From Clostridia bacterium (GTDB taxonomy: Bacteria; Bacillota; Clostridia; UMGS1883): a DNA stretch of 64,000 bases. Under the pieces are notes generated by a model. It saw only the letters and a program-made list of their open reading frames with translations. It ran no database searches and had not been told where the DNA came from. The first letter of the stretch is position 1, and every line of letters starts with the position of its first letter. A program made the position numbers and the translations under genes. Below, one piece after another: positions 17,801 to 25,020 of the stretch. The stretch is taken from contig JAFUOO010000004.1 of NCBI GenBank assembly GCA_017472685.1, positions 1-64,000 of the forward strand, written 5' to 3'.

Positions 17801-19651
17801 GCCCAGAGGGTTAACTATGGCGGAAAAATAGCAAACTTCACCTGCATTAATTCAGGACAGATTGACGCCGACAGTGAAAACATAGGAACTGTTTCCTGGA
17901 CCTACCAGGCAGAATTGGGGCACAGTGGCGGTCAGGGCACAGGCGGAGGAAAATTACACAACGGCTGGAGGCAGATGGCAGGCGAAGCTGATTTAGGGCT
18001 TTTCGGCGCACTTGAAATAATATCTGCCGATGTGGCGCGAGACCCTGTTTTCGGCCTCTTTGGCTACGGCTGTGAGGCAGAAGAAACAAGAGACAGCTAC
18101 ACAGTTATCCCCCGTGATGCACTCTGTATGAGGCTTAACTTTATAAACGAGCATTTAAGTTTGGAAATCACGGGCGCAACCTATGAAAAGGCTGTTGTTG
18201 ATAAAAACAAGGAATATATTGAGCTCGACATAACGGATGACGGCAGCTTCACACAGATTAAAATTGACGGGCTCAAGAAGGGCGAAATGTATGCTCTTTA
18301 TTCAAACGGTCGCATCAAGGCAACAAGCCGTGGCGAAGATGGCTACTTCTCCTACAGTGGCGACACGAGCGGCAAGGTTGTTATTAAAAAGGCTGACCAT
18401 GTGAAATATATTGAGCCCTACACACTTCCCAAGGGCGAGGAAGTGGGTGCTGTGCGAGGCAAAACAGAGGGCACCATGTTTGTTTATTTTGATACCACCT
18501 ACGATGAAGTGAAATACGTAGGCGATGTTAAAATTGAGGAAACACGGGTTTATTCCGACGGAACTGTAAGAAGCTATGTGCGCCTTAGTAACGCCTTTAC
18601 AAATAATGTTGACGATTTTGTGTTGGGAATAAACATAGGCTTTGAAAAAATGCAGAAGGAGGGCGTAAGGGTTATTGAATTTTCCGACATGGAGGGACGT
18701 AACCTTTCCGTTGTATTCGGCAAGGATAATGAATTGGGTCTTAACATTAACGGGGAATTTATTTCCTCGGGTGTGTGTTTGCCCGAAAAGTACGAGGGCT
18801 ATGTGGTGCTTCAGAGCATAAAGGGTAAGCTTCAGCTAATCTGCGGAGGGGATGTAATTCTTTCTTATGTTACGCCTTTGCGTCTTAAGGATTTTGGCGA
18901 AGTTCAGCGTAACTACATAGGCCGCGGCAGCGACGAAAGTACGGGAAGCTTAGACGGCTTCTATTCTGACTTTGTGTTCAGCCTTGATTACTGGAAGTTT
19001 GAAATTGAGGACGATACAGAGGCTGTAGCGGTAAGCTATGAGGAGATTGTTTACGACACACTGTCGCCCTTACCCGAAAGCGTTATGGTGACCTACTCCG
19101 ACGGCTTCAGGAGAAGATGCAAAATTGCCTGGGGAGAGGAGAAGGACGGCTACATATTTGGCATGGCAGATAATCTTGAAATAAAGGCTGAAATACGAAG
19201 GGTTAACCTTGATGTTAACCACGCACCTACGGCTACTGCCACTGCAAGCTACTGCGCTGCATGGGAAAGCGTGAATGCTTTAAATGATGGAATATACACC
19301 TTGGAAACAAGTAACCCATCGTCAGAGGAAATGCTCCGCTTCGGCACATGGACCCGTGATAGTAGCGAAGAGTGGATACAGTACACCTGGGAGAAAGAAA
19401 AGGACATTAACGCCATAGGCTTAGTGTTCTTTGACGATGGCGGCGGAACACGTGCGCCCGTAAGCTACAAGATAGAATACCTTAACGAAAACGGCGAATG
19501 GAAGAGTGCCGAGAAGGTGGCAGGGCTTAACAATACGCTTAAGAAAATGAACATAACAAGCTTTGAAAAGGTGACGACAAAGTCCATCCGCGTTGTTATG
19601 AGTAAAGGCACTTATGCAGGCATTGGCGTTCTGGAATGGGAAGTATATTAA
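14885..19651 (+). CDS. Giant secreted protein: HExxH domain, DUF5695-like region, discoidin-like C-terminus
   Basis: 1588 residues; signal peptide ending near SFAED. Residues about 30-260 carry HEATH at 160-164 with a downstream NYHEYFAGQVGRFF segment, consistent with a zinc-dependent peptidase or basic-secretory-protein-like fold. From about 279 to 1150 the sequence (KIGEYGQIESL, WMGELIFTTK, GDWGMPMAFNQYW) resembles the DUF5695 family, whose members occur with glycosidases but are uncharacterised to my knowledge; this part includes a helical region like an (alpha/alpha) barrel. A LamG-like sandwich follows (about 1220-1370). Residues 1444-1588 are discoidin-like, with FDDGGGTRAPVSYKIEY as also found beside GH127 enzymes. 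ATG at 14885 follows GGAGG. A peptidase head joined to a glycan-active body suggests a glycoprotein target. Confidence 0.7.
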   Translation: MKKAISILMCAVMVMGLLPVVSFAEDFVCKREITSPPEWMNAEAGYESFYTKCVTVYSIPICSTNDVPDEALFKAYDVIEILLRKIAKEYPEIVRQMNKHRVNVIIVGENETNAMHPSWRNWEDKAERRGGGGRETTVLVEDLIVPESDTWRRSFAGLVHEATHTLLTYGIGDAQGIGARQDIYERILACYENAASKDMYPYPNEYDASNYHEYFAGQVGRFFNGSPTELPVENASNLTDREELEAYDPDVYKICTELFGLYELPEPWGTGENHEEKENSMLSTNSLQMKIGEYGQIESLRIIDDINADFCNTEYVLNAKNAPNQGNSDEHNWMGELIFTTKRNGEWIEYKTSGQDRAIKYEDGKITVIYEGDFKVVETYRVENDAIVWETEVINNKDSDLTIGDWGMPMAFNQYWTPAYSGEELYDTRCVYHSFVGKNSSYIYATRPSGQGKMLLFTPVGETGAGFEYRDHWRVNNGHNGSVWAQDQAGYHSGLDVFYIHSESIQKTGSGYMPSTSLTLKAGESKKYAFKFTAVDNEEDLKSTLYEAGVIDAVAVPSMAFATDMPARFYLHANDEVEINNVYGKCVHETLLYSAQENMVNNNHPCTGQAEIEFAETVTYKNEKYHVYDIKLNCLGANHVYVDYTLKGKKMETMLQFYAMEPLGDAIERRSEFLTKHQTDTPGMVGDKTFDDWMMDNKANRADVTNGYWDMSYWGYGDDWALTHGEYLAQKNVYMPAENQVKAVDEYLDVAIWNTLMREHQEDYLIHDFLSSEPNLSPTYRGYAYPHIYNTYFAMYRICASYPDLIDYKEDRLTYLLRAYNILKALYSDKVAYNWATGLMGEITTPDIIEALYFEGLTDEAKEVERIMGIKYNNFKNTKYPYGSEYSYDNTGEEAVYTLAKMNDNDTMMYKIDLKTRACRGLQPVWYYYANPVTICGENWWNFQYTAALAGYCMDDYLRYVDESMTEDERAIAQRVNYGGKIANFTCINSGQIDADSENIGTVSWTYQAELGHSGGQGTGGGKLHNGWRQMAGEADLGLFGALEIISADVARDPVFGLFGYGCEAEETRDSYTVIPRDALCMRLNFINEHLSLEITGATYEKAVVDKNKEYIELDITDDGSFTQIKIDGLKKGEMYALYSNGRIKATSRGEDGYFSYSGDTSGKVVIKKADHVKYIEPYTLPKGEEVGAVRGKTEGTMFVYFDTTYDEVKYVGDVKIEETRVYSDGTVRSYVRLSNAFTNNVDDFVLGINIGFEKMQKEGVRVIEFSDMEGRNLSVVFGKDNELGLNINGEFISSGVCLPEKYEGYVVLQSIKGKLQLICGGDVILSYVTPLRLKDFGEVQRNYIGRGSDESTGSLDGFYSDFVFSLDYWKFEIEDDTEAVAVSYEEIVYDTLSPLPESVMVTYSDGFRRRCKIAWGEEKDGYIFGMADNLEIKAEIRRVNLDVNHAPTATATASYCAAWESVNALNDGIYTLETSNPSSEEMLRFGTWTRDSSEEWIQYTWEKEKDINAIGLVFFDDGGGTRAPVSYKIEYLNENGEWKSAEKVAGLNNTLKKMNITSFEKVTTKSIRVVMSKGTYAGIGVLEWEVY

Positions 19652-19652
19652 T

Positions 19653-19756
19653 GTTGACTTCGTCAACGTGATATATTTGCCTACGCAAATGCGATATGTG
19701 CGTTGCACGCGATATAAATCCCTGTGGGATTTGCGATATGTTCGGCTGTGCCGAAC
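19653..19756. repeat. Hairpin-chain element B (GCGATAT linkers)
   Basis: Five palindromes: GTTGAC-TTC-GTCAAC, ATTTGC-CTAC-GCAAAT, GTGC-GTT-GCAC, AAATCCC-TGT-GGGATTT and GTTCGGC-TGT-GCCGAAC, joined by GTGATAT once and GCGATAT three times. The last hairpin ends about 8 bases before the GAGAGGAG ribosome binding site of the GH127 gene. Confidence 0.9.
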
Positions 19757-19780
19757 GTGAACGAGAGGAGATAATAAGAA

Positions 19781-21715
19781 ATGGGTATTAAGACAAACGA
19801 ATTTGCGCCTTTAAAAAATGTAAAGGTGAAGGACGGCTTTTGGTCAAAGTATGAGGACATTGCGAAAAATGTTATCATTCCCTATCAGTGGGAGGCGCTT
19901 AACGACCGCGTGCCCGACACAGCACCCAGCCATGCAATAGAAAATTTCCGCATTGCTGCAGGGGAAGCAGAGGGTGAGTTCCATGGCTTTGTTTTCCAGG
20001 ACAGCGATGTGGCAAAATGGCTTGAGGCAGTAGCTTACCGCCTCACCATTGCCCCCGACGAAAACTTGGAGAAAACAGCCGACGATGTGATTGACCTTAT
20101 CGGCAGAGCACAACGTGAGGACGGATATCTGGACACCTATTACCTTTTGAAGGAAAAGGGCAAGGAATTTACAAATTTACTTGACTGTCACGAAATGTAC
20201 GTTGCAGGCCACATGGCGGAGGCGGCTGTTGCATACTTTGAAGCAACAGGCAAGAGAAAGCTTTTAGACATTATCTGTAAGTTTATTGACCTTATTGCAA
20301 CAAGAGTTGGTAAGGAGGAGGGCAAAATCCACGGCTACAGTGGCCATCCTGAAATTGAGCTTGCGCTTGTGAGAGTGTACAAGGCAACAGGTGAAAGGAA
20401 ATACCTTGATTTTTGCGAATATTTAGTTAACGAACGCGGCACAGAGCCGAACTTTTTCCAACAGGAATTGGAAAGCCGCAACTTTATAAACATGTGGGGC
20501 GGCACCGACAAAAAGGCAGACACTGTTTACTGTCAGGCACATAAGCCCCTTCGCGAGCAGAAGGAAGCGGCAGGTCACAGCGTGCGTGCAGGCTATCTCT
20601 ACACAGGTGCAGCACACCTTGCTGTGGAAACAGGCGACAAGGAGCTTTTTGACACCTGCGAAACACTCTGGGACAACGCCACCCAAAAGCAGATGTATGT
20701 AACAGGCGGCTTTGGCTCACAGGTGCACGGCGAAGCCTTCAGCTTTGACTATCAGCTGCCCAACGATTTATCCTACACCGAAACCTGCGCCGCAATAAGC
20801 TTTTTGTTCTTTGCGCAGAAAATGCTCATGTGCGATGTAGATTCCAAGTATTCCGATGTTATGGAAAGGATTTTATACAACGGCTCAATTTCGGGCATGG
20901 CGCTTGACGGCAAGCATTTCTTCTACACAAACCCGTTAGAGACCTGGGACGAGCAGAACAAACGCGTTCCTGCCTTCCGTCACAATAAGATAAAGCGCCC
21001 GGGCTGGTTTGGCTGTGCCTGCTGCCCGCCTAACCTGGCGAGAATGATAACTTCCTTAGGTAACTATATTTACTCCACAGGTGACAACACAATTTACACA
21101 CACCTTTACATAGGCAGCGATGCAAAAGTAAAGGTGGGCGATTGGAGTGTTACCATAAGCCAGAAGTCCTCAATGCCCTGGGAGGGTAAGAGTGAGTTTA
21201 CACTTTCAGGCGGCAGCTACACCTTTGCCGTAAGAGTGCCCTTCTGGGCTGATAAGTTTAACCTGAGTGTTAACGGCAAGGCGGTAGAATATGAGGTTAA
21301 AAAGGGCTACGCATACATAAAAGGCGATTGGAAGGACGGCGACAAGGTGACAGTTGACATGCCCCTTGAAGTTAAAATGATTGAAGCAAACCCCTTTGTT
21401 CGGGCAGACAGTGGCAAGGTTGCAATTTGCCGCGGACCTGTGGTGTACTGCTTAGAGAGCAAGGACAACGGCGACAGACTGTCCTCTATCCGTCTTGTGG
21501 GTGAAGCAGATTTCCGCTGCGAAAAGGACGAAGAGCTTTTCCCCAATAGTGTAAGCATTTATGCAAAGGCACTTAAGAAAAAGGCTTGGGAAACAAACGA
21601 TTTGTACAAGGCATTTACAGCAAGCTTTGACGAAATTGAAATAAAGCTGATACCCTACGCATTTTGGGGCAATAGGGATGATAACAGAGAGATGGCGGTT
21701 TGGGTACGTTATTAA
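19781..21715 (+). CDS. GH127 beta-L-arabinofuranosidase
   Basis: 644 residues, no signal peptide, so cytoplasmic. GH127 enzymes release beta-1,2-linked L-arabinofuranose using a zinc-bound cysteine nucleophile. All expected residues are present: Glu318 in VHGEAF (acid/base), Glu334 and Cys336 in YTETCAA, and the pair Cys414-Cys415 in FGCACCPPNLAR, equivalent to the Zn-cysteine site described for HypBA1. The N-terminal (alpha/alpha)6 barrel (to about residue 440) is followed by two beta-sandwich domains. ATG follows GAGGAG. The neighbouring giant protein has a C-terminal domain like those accompanying GH127, which supports a joint role in using arabinosides, possibly hydroxyproline-linked ones, imported after extracellular digestion. 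Confidence 0.92.
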   Translation: MGIKTNEFAPLKNVKVKDGFWSKYEDIAKNVIIPYQWEALNDRVPDTAPSHAIENFRIAAGEAEGEFHGFVFQDSDVAKWLEAVAYRLTIAPDENLEKTADDVIDLIGRAQREDGYLDTYYLLKEKGKEFTNLLDCHEMYVAGHMAEAAVAYFEATGKRKLLDIICKFIDLIATRVGKEEGKIHGYSGHPEIELALVRVYKATGERKYLDFCEYLVNERGTEPNFFQQELESRNFINMWGGTDKKADTVYCQAHKPLREQKEAAGHSVRAGYLYTGAAHLAVETGDKELFDTCETLWDNATQKQMYVTGGFGSQVHGEAFSFDYQLPNDLSYTETCAAISFLFFAQKMLMCDVDSKYSDVMERILYNGSISGMALDGKHFFYTNPLETWDEQNKRVPAFRHNKIKRPGWFGCACCPPNLARMITSLGNYIYSTGDNTIYTHLYIGSDAKVKVGDWSVTISQKSSMPWEGKSEFTLSGGSYTFAVRVPFWADKFNLSVNGKAVEYEVKKGYAYIKGDWKDGDKVTVDMPLEVKMIEANPFVRADSGKVAICRGPVVYCLESKDNGDRLSSIRLVGEADFRCEKDEELFPNSVSIYAKALKKKAWETNDLYKAFTASFDEIEIKLIPYAFWGNRDDNREMAVWVRY

Positions 21716-21719
21716 AGAC

Positions 21720-21816
21720 GTTGCCTTTGGCAACGCGATATGTGCTGCGCACGCGATATACCTTCGGTGCGATATATTTGCCTTTGGCAAATGCGATATG
21801 TTCGGCTTTGCCGAAC
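21720..21816. repeat. Hairpin-chain element C (GCGATAT linkers)
   Basis: The most regular copy: GTTGCC-TTT-GGCAAC, GTGC-TGC-GCAC, ACC-TTC-GGT, ATTTGCC-TTT-GGCAAAT and GTTCGGC-TTT-GCCGAAC, with GCGATAT at all four junctions. It fills the GH127-comM gap and stops shortly before the ribosome binding site of comM. Confidence 0.92.
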
Positions 21817-21838
21817 GTGAGACAGGAAGGAGATTATT

Positions 21839-23356
21839 ATGGTAGTTAAGGTTAATACGGCAACTCTCTTGGGCATTGAAGGTAAGATTGTTATTGCCGA
21901 GGCTGATTTTTCGGGCGGGCTACCCTCATTTGACATTGTAGGGCTTCCCGATGCGGCAGTTAAGGAAGCAAAGGAGAGAGTTAAAGCCGCCATACGAAAC
22001 AGCGAGTTTGAATTTCCTGCAAAAAAAGCTGTCATTAACCTTGCGCCTGCCGATTTGAAAAAGGAGGGCTCCCAGTTCGACCTGCCAATTGCAGTTGCCT
22101 GCCTTGCGGGCACAGGTCAAATAAAGGGCAGCTTTGACGATTACGTATTTTTAGGCGAATTAGGCTTGTCGGGAGATATAAGAGGCGTGAGCGGTATTCT
22201 GCCCTCGGTTATAGGTGCCAGGGACGCGGGCTTTGCAAAGTTTATTGTGCCATATGAAAACCGCGAGGAAGCCGCCTTGGTTGAAAACGTGGAAATTTAC
22301 GGCGCAAAAAGCCTCAGTGAGGTTTATTGCCACATAACGGGCGAAAAGGTGATAGATAAAACAGAAACGCAGCTTATACACGAGGAAGAGCTTTTGTACG
22401 ATTTTGACTTTTATGAGGTTAAAGGTCAGGAAAAGCTTCGCCGAGGCGTTGAAATTGCCGTTGCAGGAGGGCACAACGTTTTAATGGTTGGCTCACCCGG
22501 CTCGGGCAAAAGCATGATTGCAAAGCGCATACCCACAATTATGCCCCCCATGACCTTTGACGAGGTGCTGGAGGTTACGAAAATACATTCCGTTGCAGGG
22601 GTGCTACAAAGCGGTAAGGCTGTTACAAAGCGTCCCTTCCGTGCACCGCACCACAGCGCCTCGGGCGTGAGCATTGTGGGCGGTGGCGCCAAGGCAAAGC
22701 CGGGCGAAATTTCCCTTGCGCATAAGGGCGTGCTGTTTTTGGACGAGCTGCCCGAATACAAAAAGGATGTTATCGAGGCGATGCGTCAGCCCATTGAGGA
22801 CGGCGCGGTTACCGTTGCAAGAGCAACGGGCACGTACACGTATCCTGCCAATGTGATGCTTGTTTGTGCAATGAACCCCTGCCGATGCGGCTACTACGGC
22901 GACAAAAACAAAAAGTGCCGCTGCAGTGAAAGCGATGTTGCGAAATATCTTAATAAGGTTTCTGGACCCATGCTTGACAGAATTGACATTCAGCTTGAGG
23001 CAAAAAGCGTAAATTACGACGATTTGCAAAAGCCCAAGGGCGAATCGAGTGCGGCACTAAGAGAGAGAATTGAAAAGGCACGGGCAATACAGCAGGAGCG
23101 CTATAAAAACGAAAGCGTTACTTGTAATGCTGACCTTTCGGGGTACTTAGTTGAAAAGTACTGCGTCCTTGGCGAGGATGAAAAGGCACTTTTGGAAAAT
23201 GCCTTCAAAACTATGACCCTTTCCGCACGCGCCTACACACGCATTCTTAAGGTGGCACGCACCATTGCAGACTTAGACGGCAGAGAAAATATTGACACTA
23301 TGGACATTGCCGAAGCAATAGGGTACAGAAGTTTGGATAAGAAGCTTTGGAAATAA
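21839..23356 (+). CDS. YifB/ComM family Mg-chelatase-like AAA ATPase
   Basis: 505 residues. The N-terminal 180 or so residues carry the Lon-protease-like ATP-independent fold (VKVNTATLLGIEGKIVIAEA). The AAA+ core has Walker A GSPGSGKS near residue 220 and Walker B LFLDELPEY, followed by AMNPCRCGYYG with the paired cysteines typical of this family. The C-terminal part ends in a helical domain (SARAYTRILKVARTIADLDG). ComM promotes branch migration during integration of foreign DNA in naturally transformable bacteria; dprA also lies in this window, at 58.2 kb. Start has GGAG upstream. The gene is probably transcribed from the GH127 side through the hairpin chain. Confidence 0.9.
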   Translation: MVVKVNTATLLGIEGKIVIAEADFSGGLPSFDIVGLPDAAVKEAKERVKAAIRNSEFEFPAKKAVINLAPADLKKEGSQFDLPIAVACLAGTGQIKGSFDDYVFLGELGLSGDIRGVSGILPSVIGARDAGFAKFIVPYENREEAALVENVEIYGAKSLSEVYCHITGEKVIDKTETQLIHEEELLYDFDFYEVKGQEKLRRGVEIAVAGGHNVLMVGSPGSGKSMIAKRIPTIMPPMTFDEVLEVTKIHSVAGVLQSGKAVTKRPFRAPHHSASGVSIVGGGAKAKPGEISLAHKGVLFLDELPEYKKDVIEAMRQPIEDGAVTVARATGTYTYPANVMLVCAMNPCRCGYYGDKNKKCRCSESDVAKYLNKVSGPMLDRIDIQLEAKSVNYDDLQKPKGESSAALRERIEKARAIQQERYKNESVTCNADLSGYLVEKYCVLGEDEKALLENAFKTMTLSARAYTRILKVARTIADLDGRENIDTMDIAEAIGYRSLDKKLWK

Positions 23357-23360
23357 CCTA

Positions 23361-23388
23361 TTGACAAAATTGAATAACGCGATATAAT
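23361..23388 (+). promoter_or_regulatory. Strong sigma-A promoter for the thiamine-uptake operon
   Basis: Consensus TTGACA (23361-23366) and TATAAT (23383-23388), 16-base spacer. It lies directly upstream of the TPP riboswitch and 4 bases after the comM stop. Confidence 0.8.
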
Positions 23389-23396
23389 TAAAAGTG

Positions 23397-23480
23397 CATT
23401 AGGGGAGCTGAGGCAACGAAGCTGAGAGGATATCCGACCCTTATGACCTGATCAGAGTAATGTCTGCGTAGGCAAATGTA
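23397..23480 (+). promoter_or_regulatory. TPP riboswitch
   Basis: Contains the thi-box landmarks in order: AGGGGAGCTGAGG, GCTGAGAGGAT, GACCCTTATGACCTGATC and GTAATGTCTGCGTAGG. TPP binding should promote termination at the hairpin at 23585-23618, shutting down the thiamine-binding protein and ThiXYZ-like importer downstream. This fits the predicted function of that operon. Confidence 0.95.
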
Positions 23481-23508
23481 CACAAAGTCTTTATTGGTGG
23501 GGGGATAA

Positions 23509-23555
23509 CACCTCATCCGTCGCCTTTGGCGACACCTTCTCCTCAAGGAGAAGGC
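23509..23555. repeat. CACCTCATCC repeat R2, copy 1, inside the riboswitch leader
   Basis: Starts CACCTCATCC, then a GTCGCC-TTT-GGCGAC hairpin, then CCTTCTCC-TCAA-GGAGAAGG. The same architecture occurs at 29936-30046 and 45621-45673. It lies between the TPP aptamer and its terminator, so it is transcribed as part of the expression platform. Confidence 0.85.
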
Positions 23556-23584
23556 TATAAGGAAATTTATTTTATGTGTATATA

Positions 23585-23618
23585 AAGCGCAAGCATTATG
23601 CTTGTGCTTTTTTTGTCT
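23585..23618 (+). terminator. Terminator downstream of the TPP riboswitch
   Basis: AAGCGCAAGC / GCTTGTGCTT stem (one G-T pair) followed by seven T residues. Probably the terminator switched by the riboswitch. A further hairpin CTTGAAA/TTTCAAG follows at 23617-23638. Confidence 0.8.
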
Positions 23619-23649
23619 TGAAAGTCCGGAATTTCAAGCAAGAAAGGAT

Positions 23650-23739
23650 ATAAATCGATATGTTTCCTGCGGAAACTCGATATATCCAAAGATTCGATAT
23701 GCTTATTTCGTAAGCTCGATATGTTCGGCAATACCGAAC
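23650..23739. repeat. Hairpin-chain element D (TCGATAT linkers)
   Basis: GTTTCC-TGC-GGAAAC, ATC-CAAA-GAT, GCTTA-TTTCG-TAAGC and GTTCGG-CAATA-CCGAAC joined by TCGATAT rather than GCGATAT. It ends about 12 bases before the AAGGAG of the thiamine-binding protein gene. Confidence 0.8.
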
Positions 23740-23760
23740 GAGAAAGAAAGGAGAAGTAGT

Positions 23761-24054
23761 ATGACAGAAGCAAGTGTGGCAATACAGGTGTTGCCAAAGG
23801 TTAGTGAAACAGCCGAGGTTTTGCGCATTGTGGACAAGGTTATTGAATACATAGCATCTACAGGCTTTAAGTATTTTGTGGGCCCCTTTGAAACAACCAT
23901 CGAGGGCGACTATGATTCTTTAATGGAAATTGTAAAGGAATGCAACAAAATTTGCATCCGCGAGGGCGCAGGCGGTGTAAGCACCTATGTGAAAATTTCC
24001 TATAACCCCGAGGGCGTATTGACAATAGGCGAAAAGGTGGATAAGTACATGTAA
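23761..24054 (+). CDS. Thiamine-binding family protein (MTH1187/YkoF-like)
   Basis: 97 residues, a one-domain member of the MTH1187/YkoF superfamily of small ferredoxin-like-fold proteins that bind thiamine or its precursors in the cytoplasm. Visible features are the ASVAIQVLP first strand, the KYFVGPFETTIEGDYDSLMEI centre and the GVSTYVKISY strand. It is the first gene after the TPP riboswitch and is followed by the ABC importer, which supports a role in thiamine or pyrimidine-precursor salvage. ATG at 23761 follows AAGGAGAAGTAGT; the upstream in-frame extension crosses hairpins and is rejected. The neighbouring genes contain no thiamine biosynthesis enzyme, so the operon is dedicated to uptake. 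Confidence 0.88.
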   Translation: MTEASVAIQVLPKVSETAEVLRIVDKVIEYIASTGFKYFVGPFETTIEGDYDSLMEIVKECNKICIREGAGGVSTYVKISYNPEGVLTIGEKVDKYM

Positions 24055-24167
24055 ATGAATAATTAATAATGAATGATGAATAATTTCGGTTGAAAATCGC
24101 CAAATATGATTTTCTTCATTAATTTTTTATTATTCAATATTCATCAGCGAAGCGATTTCATTATTCA
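24054..24167. repeat. AT-rich intergenic repeat R1, copy 2
   Basis: Near-identical to 6350-6461. It begins at the stop codon of the thiamine-binding protein gene and is followed by a TTTTGTGCATTGTGCAAAA hairpin that starts hairpin chain E. Confidence 0.8.
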
Positions 24168-24171
24168 TTAC

Positions 24172-24247
24172 GTTTTGTGCATTGTGCAAAACGCAAAGTG
24201 CGATATAAATCCCTGTGGGATTTGCGATATGTTCGGCGTTGCCGAAC
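24172..24247. repeat. Hairpin-chain element E (GCGATAT linkers)
   Basis: GTTTTGTGCATTGTGCAAAAC, then AAATCCC-TGT-GGGATTT and GTTCGGC-GTT-GCCGAAC with GCGATAT linkers. It ends directly before the AAAGGAG of the permease gene, inside the thiamine operon. Confidence 0.85.
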
Positions 24248-24264
24248 GTGTAAAGGAGAATACC

Positions 24265-25005
24265 ATGAAGAAGTTTAAGCTTTGGGACAAGGCACTTATT
24301 ATATTTATTTTAATATTGTGGCAGATTGTGGGCATGATGGGTATTGTTCCCGAATTTATGCTGCCAACGCCTGTTGAGGTTTTAACGGCGTTGATAAATG
24401 ATTGGCAGCTTATAGCCCAAAGCAGTCTTGTAACACTGTGGGAAGCAATGCTCGGCATGGGGCTTGCACTTATGGTAAGTGTTGCTACAGCTGTTGCCAT
24501 GGACCGCTTTAAAGTTATACATGAGGCGCTTTTCCCCATATGCGTTGTGAGCCAGACGGTGCCCACAATTGCAATTGCACCCTTACTTGTTTTGTGGTTT
24601 GGCTTTGGCATGACACCTAAGGTGCTGCTTGTTTTTATAACCTGCTTTTTTCCACTCCTTGTGGGGCTTGTGTCGGGCTTTGACAGCGCTGACAAAAACG
24701 TTTTAAGGCTCTATAAGTCCATGGGGGCAGGGTATGTAAGAGTGCTTTTTGACGTTAAGTTCCCTTATGCTACAGAAAGCTTTTTTGCAGGGCTCAAGGT
24801 GTCCGCCTCCTACAGCATTGTGGGCGCTGTTATTGCCGAATGGCTCGGCGGTGAAGGCGGGCTTGGCGTGTACATGACAAGGGTACGTAAGAGCTTTCAG
24901 TTCGACAAAATGTTTGCGGTTATTATTGTTGTAAGCGCCCTGAGCCTTATACTTATGAAGCTTGTGGAAAAGCTTCAGAAGAGGGCGCTGAAATGGAAAA
25001 ATTAG
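24265..25005 (+). CDS. thiX: ABC transporter permease (thiamine precursor import)
   Basis: 246 residues with five or six membrane segments and the cytoplasmic coupling loop of the SsuC/TauC/ThiX permease family (the stretch around LYKSMGAGYVRVLFDVKFPYA). With the next two genes it makes a complete importer: permease, NMT1-type binding lipoprotein and ATPase. The thiXYZ assignment, for a formylaminopyrimidine-type thiamine precursor, rests on gene order and on the TPP riboswitch upstream, since the permease alone cannot be told from aliphatic sulfonate systems. ATG at 24265 follows AAAGGAG; upstream in-frame codons fall in the repeats. Confidence 0.82.
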   Translation: MKKFKLWDKALIIFILILWQIVGMMGIVPEFMLPTPVEVLTALINDWQLIAQSSLVTLWEAMLGMGLALMVSVATAVAMDRFKVIHEALFPICVVSQTVPTIAIAPLLVLWFGFGMTPKVLLVFITCFFPLLVGLVSGFDSADKNVLRLYKSMGAGYVRVLFDVKFPYATESFFAGLKVSASYSIVGAVIAEWLGGEGGLGVYMTRVRKSFQFDKMFAVIIVVSALSLILMKLVEKLQKRALKWKN

Positions 25006-25020
25006 AAAGGAAAAATGATT

